A stretch of DNA of 64,000 nt from Lampris incognitus (taxonomy: Eukaryota > Chordata > Actinopteri > Lampriformes > Lampridae): assembly GCF_029633865.1 (NCBI RefSeq), contig NC_079215.1:48397343-48461342 (forward strand). Reading direction: 5' to 3'. The notes beneath the pieces were generated by a model. It saw only the letters and a program-made list of their open reading frames with translations, did not search any database and was not told where the DNA came from. A program made the position numbers and the translations under genes. Each line of letters starts with the position of its first letter. The stretch's first letter is position 1. This document shows positions 11,201-23,075 of this stretch, one piece after another.

Positions 11201-13843
11201 TGCTTCCCCCCCCCCCCCCATTTCCTCTTCTTAGAAGTTGTGTGAATTAATTAACAAAATGCGCTGGTTTTGGGTTTTATTAAGTAACCAAAATACTATA
11301 TTCCAGTTGCACTGAACTGGCACTGAGCAGGAGAAGATAATGAGCAAATACAAGCCTTGACCAGCTTGACTGGGAGTTGTTCCTTATTCGATGCGAGGGT
11401 CTAAGGATGGGATGTTGTGTTGCTGTAAAGCCCCTTCAGGCAAATTTGTAATTTGTGATATTGGGCTATACAAACAAAATTGACTTGACTTGACTGACTA
11501 GTCACTGTTTGGTGAAGTAAGGATATCATTAATTTCAAGTTAATGATAATCTGTTTCCCTGTAATTGGAATAGAAAGAAAGAAAATAAATCAGCAGGTTG
11601 AGGAAGGAATGAGGGTTGCATGTCCATAGATACTGATTCCTTATTGTGGAATGGGGGTTAAGGGGGAAAAAGGGAGTTTCCATGTTTAGCTGTCTCACAG
11701 ACAAAATGTTCATATATTTGCAGGTCCAAAAAAAAAAAAAAGTTCACTGCCAGTGTATCGATGAATCGGGGCACCAGCTGAGATCTACTTTTAACGGATT
11801 ATAACGCTAAACGACCTGCCTCTCAGATCCTTACCCTGACCTTATCAAAACCAAACCCATACCTGTAAAGTCAACCATCTCGAACGTAAAACCTAAACAT
11901 TCCCATTTATAACCTTACACCTAAACATAACCATCCCAAAAATTACATTTTCTAACCTTATGCCATCAAACGTAGCCACCTCTCATCTATTACCTAACTT
12001 TAACCATTCTAACTTTATACTTTATACTTAACCATCTCTAATCTAACACCACTAAAGCAGATGACCAGAGTTAGATGTCTGCAACCACGTTCTCATTCAT
12101 TGATTGCATTGAAATGCTTTGTATATATGGACATATTCGTATATATGTATATATGGTATATATGGCGTATGCATGTGACAGCACATTGGAATATCAGCGT
12201 ACTTTAGGAACTGCCAATATATTGTACACAACCGGTTTTGTTTTGTTTTTGTTTTTTGTTTGGGACAAAAGCTGGTGATGGGGTGAACTGCAGCGTGTCT
12301 CACCCCCAATACAACCCACCTTGCACAGACACAAAGAACACATGGCTCCCAAGAGCAGCGCTATCAGGCCTGCCAGGTACAAGCAGCTGGCAGCTGTAAA
12401 AGGCGCTGTCCTCTGGCTGGAGCTGCAGGAGGGTGAGGTTGTAAATCATGCCAGTGAGGCCGGCCACCGTGGACAACTGGATCCTCTCAGGAGGGAGTGT
12501 GGTGGAAGAAGGTGAGGAAGAAGAGGAGGAGGAGGAGTGGTGGTGTTTTGAGTTGTACAACAGCTGGACAGGAGCCAGGCCCTTCTGCCGTTTCAGACTC
12601 ACCCCCTCCACGGCCGAGCCGCCCCCGTACAGGGGCAAACAGGGCAGCACAGCTGAGCCCCCTGCACACGTCTCTACATGCTCTACGTCCCCCCAGTCCG
12701 GGACATCTCCAGAGAGAGGAAGCGGGACAAAAAAATAAAAATAAACAAACAAACAACAAACAAAATGATAAAGGCTATTTGTAATACAGCACCACCTCCT
12801 TGGATCTGTTGGTGCTGCTGAATGTGGGCAGAAGTAGAGGTGTTGCCATAACAGGATAATATCTGGGAGGAAGCGTTGGCTGGATATGTTGACTAAATGT
12901 GAAAATAAGTAGACTACGTTTGACAGCTTTGTTAAGAGCAGATAAAAGGAAAACGACAGTCCGCAGTAGGACCTCCCAAAGCAAAAAACAGAACGTGAAA
13001 ATGATTCATACCCTTGGGGATGTAATGGTGTTGAATAAGAGGACAAAACATTGCTTGTACTGGGAAAAGGAAAAGAAAAAAGAAATGACTCACTTGCAAC
13101 CACATAGAGGAAGAACTCAGCCATGCTAGGTATTCTTTTCATAGGAGAGTCATCGGTGATGAACTCACAGAAGTAGCGGTCTGTGTCGCTGGCCCTCAGC
13201 TGGGAGATGGTCACATTGAGGCTGCAGGTGCCGGGGTCCCCGCTCACGCTGTAGCGGTCCTTTTCACTGAGCTTGTGCACCTCGGGCCTCATGTTTTTCA
13301 ACTGGAACAGCACCTTGCCAGGGTCCAGCCACCTGCGTTTCAGCTCAACGCCAATGGGTGCAGGGTGTTTCTCCTGCAACACACAGGGGATGACCACAGA
13401 CTCCCCCGCATGACGCTGCAGAAACTCAACTTCACAACACACTGCGCAGGAGAGAAAACAAATGTGTACGTGTGAAATTTGCAGGATAGAAAGATCTGCG
13501 CTCTTATAAAAAAAAGTTAATAGCTGAGAACTTGCTGTAGTCTAAATTTTTCTTTTTGGGGGGGGGGACCACTTTAAATACAAAATTGTAGAAACGGGAT
13601 AATTTTAAAGAATGGTTAAGCATTGTAATGGTTTAAAAATAAACCAAATGTGTAAATTTTGATGGTCCATAGTCTAACACACAACACAAAGCGGAACAAT
13701 CCAACATACGATTGAAGACACCCCCCCATCCCCCCACCCCCGCTACCCTCCACAACCATACACAGAGTCAAAAGACAAAACCCACCAAGCTCAGTCTGCG
13801 TGATAAGCAGCATCCACACACAGCACAGCCACTGGATCTCCAT
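8247..13843 (-). CDS. CD7-like type I membrane receptor with two IgV domains (complete, five exons)
   Basis: Exons (minus strand): 13843-13786, 13441-13094, 12706-12320, 10351-10248, 8462-8247. All junctions are GT-AG with matching phases (1,1,1,0), giving 370 residues. Residues 1-19 are a signal peptide (MEIQWLCCVWMLLITQTEL). Exon 2 is IgV domain 1, with Cys in VVIPCVLQ and the DTDRYFCEF motif. Exon 3 is IgV domain 2 (AVLPCLPL and EDSAFYSCQ) carrying a His/Ser-rich insert. Exon 4 has a Cys-containing stalk (GGECGCSS) and a membrane segment (YIILLYAVSSAVALLFILL). Exon 5 is a 71-residue tail with IYEEM, a YxxM motif like YEDM in mammalian CD7 that binds PI3K p85, plus two more tyrosines (NAYSHS, NDYAGA). 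Human CD7 has one IgV domain, so this is CD7-like rather than a proven orthologue; fish genes of this type have been named cd7al. Expected role: T/NK-cell surface signalling. Confidence 0.8.
8690..9130. promoter_or_regulatory. CCAAT-box and CpG-containing segment inside the last intron of the CD7-like gene
   Basis: Four CCAAT/ATTGG pentamers (8730, 9017, 9027, 9075) and two ACGCGT hexamers lie in a locally CpG-richer stretch. This looks like a promoter or enhancer, but no transcript or first exon can be tied to it. Confidence 0.3.
9543..9754 (+). mobile_element. Foldback short element, probably Penelope-like terminus
   Basis: Two arms of about 45 bases (9543-9587 and 9709-9754) are near-perfect reverse complements around ttgaatcaagtgcaactgg. 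The middle contains tggatgagaggcgaaac (9684-9700). Layout and wording parallel the 3' region of the Penelope-like element at 48.0 kb (related GATGA...GAAAC core, ttgaatca motif, ccaggc/ccaggt start), so it is read as a short derivative of such an element. Confidence 0.55.
9790..10235 (+). mobile_element. Possible retroviral envelope leader fossil
   Basis: An open frame of about 100 residues starts at 9936. It has a basic N-terminus, a hydrophobic stretch like a leader, then a Cys-containing segment with two N-glycosylation sequons (NWT, NFT). This composition recalls the N-terminus of teleost endogenous-retrovirus Env proteins. No flanking LTR or pol is seen, and the frame stops at the CD7-like exon. 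Treated as a short fossil fragment; weak call. Confidence 0.25.
10352..12319 (-). other. Intron of the CD7-like gene between IgV2 and membrane exons
   Basis: No coding signal. It holds poly(T) and poly(C) runs, an L2-type LINE tail at about 11370-11495, and an unassigned segment of degenerate ccatctctaaccttac-like units (about 11880-12050) with a loose tandem look. Confidence 0.5.
11370..11495 (+). mobile_element. L2-type LINE 3' tail fragment
   Basis: Starts at gggagttgttccttattcga and ends gggctatacaaacaaaattg followed by gacttgacttgactga. The same end closes the LINE copies at 32.48 and 47.03 kb. Only the 3'UTR remains. Confidence 0.65.
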
Positions 13844-14578
13844 AGTCCCTCTTAGTATTCTGGAGACGCTAAAGCAAGAATCTGTGGCACATCACTGCTG
13901 TAAACCATGACAACAGTGATGAAGTCGCCCAGAAGCAAGTGTGAGAGATTTGGTTAAGGGTAGAGAAGACTTACCAAATGGACCTCCTCCAAGCTCCACC
14001 CTCAAACCTCCAGGCTCAAGGAAGAGGAAGCACACCCAAGACATCTGGCGTAGACCTAATTTCCCATAAATGTCATTTGTCTGTCAGTCCTTTGAGAAAA
14101 AAAACAAAAACAGCAAACCACAGCAGCACTGCGGCATCACTGAGGCAAAGTCCCAGATAAGATCAGAGCAAAGCTTCTCTTGAGAGGTTTGTAGGCCCTT
14201 GCAGTAGCTAAAGAACAGTATCACTACCCCCCCCCCCCCAAAAAAATAAAACTCATGTCTTAACTAGCTTTTCTGGTCAGCAGTAGCACGCTAGCTGCTT
14301 CCCGACCTAAAAAGGAGGGCAGATGTAATCAAATAAGCTCTTACAGTGCTGCTCGGCTGACGACAACATCCACAGCCTTTCTTACGTCAGTCCGAACTGT
14401 TACTGCACATCTCCAACCCTCCTTCTGTTCACAGCAAAATGATCCATTTGACATGTCACGATACTAAATATGATATATTTTGTTTTCCATCGTTAAACTT
14501 TATGCGCTTGGCTCATTTTTACATCAACGCAAAGAACAACGTTTGATGCACGCTACTACACTCCCCCCCATACACACG

Positions 14579-14673
<95 letters not shown>

Positions 14674-15430
14674 CAGACTGTAACAGGGTGACGTTAACGT
14701 TTTAAAAAAGTGGTGAAATATCATTTGAAACTGACTGGCTTTTGTAATTGTGAAACAAAAGCGGTCTTTCACACCCCATCTCCCCCCGCCACAGTCACAG
14801 TTCCTCCATCTCCAATTTGCACACACATCTGCAAGCCGGAGCACACCCATGTGGGTTTCGTGTGTCTTCCCACTTCTTCTCAAAAACACAGGTCACCTCA
14901 TGGTTGGTCATTTCAAGAATCACTTTTCTTTTATTTGAGTCAGGTCTCAGCATCTGTAAATGTAAACTTCACACTTGCGCGTGTGTGTGTGTGTGTCGGG
15001 GTGGAGGGGGGGGTGCTATGGTGCAGTGTATCAGAGTGCATCTTAGTAGTTGTACTAGTGAGAAACTATCACGCCGGTCTCATTCACAGGTCGTCATATA
15101 CCGACGCACGACGCGTCCTTTACTAGCGTCTGCAGGAGACGCACCGGGCTTCCACTGACTTCAACGTAAACACGTCCGCGGCGACATGTGACGCTCAGAG
15201 CAGCCGCTCTGGCCGCCCGTTCACTCCCAGGGGAGCGTTATAAGACGCTTTGCCGCCCCCAAGTAGTTTCCTCACCGTCAGTTCCCATTTTAACGTTTTC
15301 TTTTGACGATTATACTACACATTTCTCAACACAAAGACACGAAAGTGTCCTTGACGATTCAATCCTTCATCCATACTACTTGCTACTTGCAATAAGTTAC
15401 ACACAAAAGAAAAAAGAAAAAGAAAAAAAA
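13844..15430. other. Upstream of the CD7-like gene; no gene seen
   Basis: Expected to contain the CD7-like promoter, but no TATA or strong motif decides a start. The main structure is the (CA)n block at 14582-14672, with further GT-rich runs near 14980-15000. Confidence 0.5.
14582..14672. repeat. (CA)n microsatellite, about 45 units
   Basis: Almost pure CA dinucleotide run. Confidence 0.95.
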
Positions 15431-15840
<410 letters not shown>

Positions 15841-17089
15841 TTACGTTACAGTCATTTAGCCGACGCTTTTATCCAAAGCGACTTACAATAAGTGTGTGTG
15901 TATGTGTATATGTAGTGTATCCGGCCAATCACCCCACTCTTACACCGTTACACAAAGCGACGAATCATTTATAAATAAGCCTGTGGCTCCTCGTGTGTTG
16001 TAGGATTCCAGGTAAATGGAGCATGTTGCTTATGAAACGAGACGTAAGAAGTACATTTCTATCTTAATTGCACATCACGGCGCGGTCGGGTTGATGCTGG
16101 AGTGAATGGATCGCCGGAGCGCTTGCTCCGAGCGCCAAACATGGCCGCGGATGTGTTTACAGTGAAGTTAATGGAAAGCCCGGGGCGTCTCCCACAGACG
16201 CTACTGAGTTCCTTGTGCGTCGGTATCAGTTGCGGAGGGGCGTGGCAAAGGGTCGGTATTTGACGACCGGGTTGCAACCATACAATATTGTCCGGAAACT
16301 TTCTCTTTTCATGCCAAGTAGATACTACCCTGGCATCAGAGCGTGGGTATCTCCCAGTGCTCCGACATCATGCTGTATAAGGGAAGTCGGGCATGCGAGA
16401 TTTAGTGCTCAGAGGGCTCCGGAGGTAATTTTGTAAGACGCATGCACTCCAATGTTCATACACAGTTCTGAAACCTCAATATATTTAATAGATTTTCTTC
16501 TTCTTGCTCGTTTTCGCCACAATTTAGAATGGCGGTTTTATATTGAGGAGCCCAGCTTCCCAAGTTTTTTTTAACTGTACAGGCTGTGTTGATAATTAGA
16601 TACAGTAGGTATAATCAAAAGTAATAATCACGATGGTCATCTTTAAGTGGTCGAAATGAATTTATGCTCATAGAGCAGTGCAGGGTTTATTATTTAACTG
16701 AGCTGAGTACTCTCTGACTGACTGACACCAGGCTTTCCAGCTTGTGCTCAGCTAACTGGTATTTGACTTTACAAGTCCTGTTTCTAATCCGAGTTGAAGA
16801 TCTGAATCACGAATGGTGTCGTGGATTTACTTTACACCAAACACATCTCTCCTCTGTGAATTATAAGAAAATTGGCCCCTGAGCCTTACCTGTGAGGGGT
16901 AATGATGAGATAATAATGTAGGCTCACCTCAATGAACCGCTGGCTGACTCGTTACTGTAATAAGCGGGGATTCGGCTTTGTTCATAACTGGTCTTCTTTC
17001 TGGGGTCGCCCTTACCTGCTGAAAGCAGACGGCATTCACCCTACTGGGAACGACGTCACTGTTTTGTCTAGCAATATAGATAGCTGTCT
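15841..17089. other. Non-coding stretch with short repeat remnants
   Basis: At 15843-15890 is the widespread fish motif gtcatttagccgacgctttt. At 15918-15945 is a scrap of SINE family C. The rest (about 15950-17090) shows no gene or element I recognise. Confidence 0.4.
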
Positions 17090-18300
17090 ACATTTAGTTT
17101 GACACTATGGACTTATCATTCAGCAGGCTGCAGGTGATTAGAGAGCCTGCTAAGTTTAAATCTGGTGCAGATGTGGAGTCAACTAGTTTAAAATGTTTAC
17201 TCAGGGAATTTCTAGTAGTATAGATTGTCAGATTGAAAGCCTGGTCTATAACACTGAGACCATCTCCCTTTCCTGCTGTATTGCACCCAAGTTCGCTTCT
17301 CCTAAATGTGTGAATCACAATAATCTAATAGTCATTCCTACCACTGGTGGTGGTGAAATATGCAACAAAGTACATAATAATCTACAGAACCAAACATCTA
17401 ATGTTATCAAAATGTGACCACATATCGTCCAAAGCGTTGGTCGTCACAATTGTCAACAAGGTGTCTAATTCCAGTTAATATTTCATCTATTGGTAGCTCT
17501 AAAGTTCTGCTTACTACTGATCGCTTCAAAGTCTTACTAATAAATGATCTGATTCTTCAACATAGTTTTGATGTGACTGGGTTATGTGAAACATGGCTGA
17601 ACCAAATGTTTTCCTTCCCTTAAATGAAGCTTCCCCACCTGACTATACTTGTGCCCATGTAGCTCGGGCAAATAAACAAGGTGGGGGTGTTGCCTTAATA
17701 TATGTCTATTTTCAAAGATTATTTTTTTCGGTATTTTCCATCTTTATTTGATAGTGATAATAGAGAAAGACAGGAGAGGGGATGACATGCAGCAAAGGGC
17801 CCGGGCTGGATTTGAGCCCAGGCCGCTGCGGTAAGGACTCAGCCTTATGTGGTACAGGTTCCACCAGGTGAGCCACTGGGGCACCCCTTGTAAGTCTCTT
17901 TTCAATCTGACTTCTAGACTTGAATCTAAATGCCAACCTTTTAAGCTCTTGCTCTGGGTCCATCTCCCTCAGACATGAACAGACTTTGCTCAGTCCAGGA
18001 TTTGATACTCTATTGATATCCTGGCCCTTACTCACTATTTCTTGAAGAATGTGGAATTTGTCTCAGGTCTTGTTACTCATTCTGATGAGATTCTAATTCT
18101 TGGTGATTCAATATTCATCTGAATAAGGCTGCTAATCTTCTAAGTAAAGCCTTTCTGGTGCTTGTTGATACTTTTGGGTTCGCTCAGTTTGTTCAAGAGT
18201 CACACTCACCCTTGATTTGGTTTTATCTTAAGAGATAGCTGTTTCTGATTGGACGCTCCCTTTACTGTAGAGACTGACTCTGTTGAAAATTTCACTAAGT
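17090..18300 (+). mobile_element. L2-type LINE, endonuclease region, degraded
   Basis: Plus-strand frames read VTGLCETWL (APE endonuclease, as in LTETWL) and later EILILGDS, resembling the GDFN motif, with CQPFKLLLWVHLP between. Several stops and frame changes are present. It is split by a tRNA-derived SINE at 17718-17890. No RT domain follows. Confidence 0.55.
17718..17890 (-). mobile_element. tRNA-derived SINE, family D, nested in L2
   Basis: On the minus strand it starts ggggtgccccagtggctcac with A box (tggctcacctggtggaacc) and B-box-like ggctcaaatcc. A closely similar copy is at 55.99 kb. Flanks gtctattttcaa and gtctcttttcaa look like an imperfect 12-base target duplication, and the LINE resumes after it. 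Confidence 0.7.
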
Positions 18301-18724
18301 GACTTAAATGAGATTCAAATAGTTGCCTTTAGCAGTTTATAAATACAGCAACCCCTCTTGCTTTGGAGGTAAGAGGAAAAAAAGACATGTCCAATCCAGT
18401 CCCTCTTAAGTTTCAAATATTCCATATCAGTAAGGTGTGATTTTTCCTGTTAATCGGAGAGTTGATTCCCTTTACGGTCCAGAAGATGCAATTTAGTTGA
18501 CTAGTCATCTAAGTATGTAAAAAGTATTAACCATTTAACATTGTACCACATAAATGTTGCCGTTTCTGAAAACAATGGTGAGCATATAAAGTAATTATTC
18601 CAATCCCAAAAATAGACCCCCAACCCCCCTCCCCAAAAAAGCAAAACAAAAACAAACAACAAAGACAGAAACATTAGGTGGGCTACTCTTGTTAACTATA
18701 AGGTAGCCTCTACAGTTGCTGTAA

Positions 18725-21700
18725 ATTCAGATTTCAGTTTAATTTTATTTCGAACATGCTAAAATAACAAAATAAAATACACAAGCAGGAATACAAGAAC
18801 AAATGGAAATAATAGTGAACATTTTTTGCAAACTCTCTGTAACAACACAAGTAATAATTGGACCATGTTCGAAAAGGGTGTAGGACGAAGTAAATAAATT
18901 TTCTGGCCCTACCCTTTTCTTATACTTTATCAATCAAATCAAACCAAAACAAAACTTTCAAGACAAAACCAAAGTGGGAAAAAGGAAAAAAAAATGCCAA
19001 TGCATAGAGATCAAAAAACAAAAGGTACAAGTCAAACAAGGCACCTTACACGTCATGTATCATGTCATGTTTTTCCAGTCCACCTCTTTGTTCATCCATC
19101 CTATATCTATTCAATATGTTATTTTTAAAGAGTTGTTTAAACTTATTTATTGATGTACACATCTTAATTTATTTTTTTTACAGTTGTTCCATAGATTGAC
19201 TCCTTTGATGGATATACAATTAAGTTTTGCATTTGTCCTCACTAGTTGTTTTTTGAATATATAAATTCCTCTGAGATCGTGTTTACTTTCCCTCCTTTGG
19301 AACAACTTTTGGACACTGTTTGGTAACTGCTGATTTTTTACTCTGTACATGATTTGAATTGTTTTGAAGTCAACCAAATCCTTAAATTTTAGTGCTTTCA
19401 GTTTGATAAAGAGTGGGTTTGTAGGCGCTCTGTAAGTGGTTTTGTTTACAATTCCTATGGCTCATTTTTGAGGGATGAAATTTGGATCTGTGTTTGTTTT
19501 GTGTGTTCCCCACACTTCCACACAGTAGGTGATGTATGGAAGTATGAAGGAACAGTACAAGGTGTATAGTGCTGGTTGATGCAGGAGATCTATGACTTTA
19601 TATAGTATTGCGATTGACTTTGATATTTTTGCTTTAATATACTTTATATGCGATTTCCAACATAATTTATTGTCTATTATTACTCCAAGAAATTTGTTTT
19701 CTGGCGCTTTTTCGATTTCTACATAATTTATCATGAGCTTCTTGTTTGAGTTTGTTGACCGATTCCCAAATATTATAAATTTCGTTTTGCTTAGATTTAG
19801 TGTTAGTTTATTTGAACCAAACCAACTCTTTAGTTTCTTCAATCAATTTCCTACTGTATCCAAAAGTTGTTCCAAGTTATCCGCACTACGAAGTAGGTTT
19901 GTGTCAGCTGCAAATAAAGTTATGTTTAGTGTTTTTGAAACCTCACATATATTATTAATGTACAAAATAAACAACAATGGCCCCAACACTGAGCCTTGAG
20001 GAACCCTACACTTAACCTTCATTAATTGTGATTTATAATTATTAATTTGCGCATATTGGTTCCTATTATTTAGGTAACTGGATAGCCAAGAAAGAGCTAC
20101 TCCTCTGATTCCATATTTTTGTAGTTTTATTAATAAGTCATGGTCAGCTGTATCAAATACTTTTTTTAGATCTACAAATACTCCTACAGCATATTCTTTC
20201 TTTTCGATAAGCAGTTGCTATCTCTTCCACAAAATCAATGAGTGCAGATGATGTAGTCCTATGGGTTCTAAATCCGTTGTTGTTCACACTGTACATTATG
20301 TTTTGTGATAAAGTCATCCAACCTTGAGTAGAATATTTTTTCCAGTATTTTAGAGAATTGTTAAAGCAAAGAAACAGGTCTGTAATTGGAGAGTGTGTAT
20401 CTATCTCCAGCCTTGTATATGGGTATGACTTTAGCTGTTTTCATTTTACATGGCAAAACACCGTTTTCAGAGATTGATTGCATATATACTATGTAAGAGG
20501 TTTCACCACACACTCAATAATATCTTTAACTAGTGACATTTCAATACCACTGCAGTCTGTTGACTTCTTACTCTTAAATCTTTTGACACTGTCAGTAATT
20601 TCTTTTTCATCTGTTCCCTTTAAAAACAAAGATTCTTTTAGCTGTACATCTTTGCAAGCACTGGCTGTAGAAATGACGTGGCAAGTAATCTCCCCAGCCA
20701 AACCAGGACCAACACCAAAAAAAAACGAAAACAAAAAAACGAAAAAACATTGAATTCATTAACTATTAAGGCCATATCGTTGATAGTTTTATTATTTTTG
20801 GTTAGGAAGCAATTTGGGTATCAGTTTTCCCCTTTTTATTTTTAATAATATCACTCAATACCATCCGTGTATTTTTTATGTTGTTTTTATCGTCCTCTAG
20901 TAATTTGCTGTAGCAATCCCTTCTACTATTTCTCATAATTTTTGTCAGTTTGTTTTTATATGTTTTATATTTGTTCCAATTCTTTTGTTCTCTTCTTTAA
21001 AAAATCTTTATATAATAATTTTTTCTTTACATGAGTTTAATAATCCCTTCGTTAACCATGGCTTTTCAGTAATTTCTGTTTTACTACTTTCTTAACAAGA
21101 GGACAGTTTTTTTTCATAGAGCCATTGTTATTGACAAAAATGTGTCATAGGCTTCATCTACATCTTTCACATAGACTTTATTCCAGTCTTGTACCATCAG
21201 ATCGTTTTTAAAAGAACTAATTGTCCCTTCTGTTTTTTGTCTAATTATTTTGTGTGTTGTAACATCCTTGTTTGCTCCTGTACAGCTCTGAATGACTGCA
21301 AACACTGGCAGATGGTCACTTGTGTCATTTATTATTAACCCACTTATTACTTTCCTATCAATTACATTAGTGAATATATTATCAATTAGTGTAGCACTGT
21401 GAGTTGTTATTCTGGTCAGGTGTGTGATTGAGGGATACAGGCTCATACTGTACATTGAATTAATTAACTCTGTAGTGGTACTGTGTTCAAGTGGGTTTAA
21501 CAAATCAATAATGAAGTCCCCCCAAAAAAAACAATTTTCTTATTATTTATGTTCTCATTCATCTCCAATAACGTTTCCCCATTTAGGCTAAATGTATCAA
21601 TACATGATCCTGGAGTTCTGTATACACAGCTTATTAGTATGTTTTTTTATTTCTCTAGTTCTATTTCTACGGTAATACATTGCATGATATTGTCTACTAC

Positions 21701-22925
21701 TTGTGACATACCATTGATAGATTTACAATTATAGTTTTGTCAATGTATAAAGCAACTCCTCCCCCCTTTTTTTTAAAAATCCCTATTCATAGAATACGTC
21801 TCATATCCCTCAATGTCGACCATGGCAGTTTGTTCCTCATTAAGCCAAGTCTCAGAGATTGCTATTGCAGTGAATTGCTTAAACAGTGTTGGATCTTTGA
21901 AAGGTTTGAATTCAGGCTCCTACTATTGAAATGTATAACTGATACTACTCCATTCCTTTTTGAATTTCTGTTAAACTGTTCCTCAGTATAGTATTCACAA
22001 TGGTTGTGTGTGTTGATGTAGAAATTGTTCTCAGGATCATTCTCATACCATGTCCTTTATGTTCAGTGAATTCAAAGGTTTTCAGTCCAACTGTTACATA
22101 TTCTTAGATCAGTACTTGTTGATTAATATCTCCAGTTGGAGATGAATGACATGTGTCAAGGAGGCTTGTCATGGGTTGTAATTGTCATGGGTGTCAGAAT
22201 TATTACCTTTACTTGTCTAACTCTGCAATGTCCTTGATGGCCAGCACTTTAGCTTCCTCTGGAGATCCATTCAGTTTTATGAACACTTTACAGTTTGTTG
22301 TCCATGTTGATTGAATCCTGTTTTGCTTCTTCAAGATGCGTGCTTGTATGGCGATGTCCGCGTTTTTCTTCGTCAAGTGCTCGTTGAGATACACATGGGT
22401 CCCTTTCAGCTTGCTTCCCTGCTTTTGAGCAGTGCTGTTTTTTTTTCTGCTCACAAAACATATTATTATGGCTGATTTCACGTTTTTATGTTTTTGGGGA
22501 AGAGGATGACACGTCTCGATATCTCTGCTGTCCACTTTTATCTCATTACTGCTGAAGAAGGTGATCACTTGCTGCTCGAGGGAGACCAGGTCAGGCTCGG
22601 TGGGCTCTGGAGCCTTCGCTGCAGCCCTGGCGTAGGACCGGGGCCGGATTTCCAAGCCGCTAATAATCAGGTCATTCATCCTGGAGTATTGTTCCAGGTC
22701 TGCCACACGGTCCTCCAGTATGGTTATTTATTTTTTAATCTTTGTCATTATTTTGTCTTCTCAGGTCCTTTATTTATCCTATCAAGTCCATTATCAGTTT
22801 CTGTTGTTTAAGGATTTTTGCGATCTCTTCCGACATAAAGTTTAGAGATGTCTTCAGCTTCCTCGTCTGTGATTGTACTTGCCCTCTTTGGTCTCATCTT
22901 GTGCCTCAGTGTGGAAATCGGTAGT
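18725..22925 (-). mobile_element. Nimb-like (I/Jockey group) LINE, nearly full length, degraded
   Basis: About 4.2 kb on the minus strand. ORF1 begins near 22897 (MRPKRASTITDEEAEDISKL) and continues with YSRMNDLIISGLEI and LKGTHVYLNEHLTKKNADI. ORF2 shows the APE endonuclease end NDTSDHLPVFAVI (21.3 kb), RT block VPQGSVLGPLLFILYINNI (19.98 kb), the catalytic box as FAADTNLL in place of FADDTNLL, and the RT end KFLGVIIDNKLCWKSHIKYI. Several stops and frame changes separate these pieces. The 3' end reads gcatgttcgaaataaaatta. Dead, and unable to polymerise with the altered catalytic box. Confidence 0.75.
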
Positions 22926-22974
22926 TAATTTGGTAGTTAACTTTAACACTACCAAGTCTGGGCTATCTCGCCGC

Positions 22975-23075
22975 ACCAATGCTAATGTAACCGGTTATTT
23001 ACTTGCCCGGTGCGGGATTCGATACGGCGTGTACTGCACCACAAGGCGACATCGCTAACCGCTCGACTAAAGGGT
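22975..23075 (-). mobile_element. tRNA-like SINE head
   Basis: Minus strand reads ccctttagtcgagcggttag, then gtatcgaatcccgcac (B box) and a GC-rich close. A- and B-box spacing fits a tRNA-derived promoter. No clear cloverleaf or CCA-proximal stem, so not called a tRNA gene. Abuts the LINE 5' end. Confidence 0.5.

Noticed and set aside
12321-12784. Plus-strand open frames opposite the second IgV exon
   Set aside because: Shadows of the minus-strand coding exon; composition is the complement of the Ser/His-rich repeat.
14524-14889. Frames made of repeated Cys-Val, Thr-His or Leu-Ser
   Set aside because: Translated microsatellites; the same holds at 15465, 41256, 51738, 56129, 58237 and 63504.
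16059-16436. Possible small gene around atggccgcggatgtg
   Set aside because: Short frames on both strands, no domain, no splice partners found.
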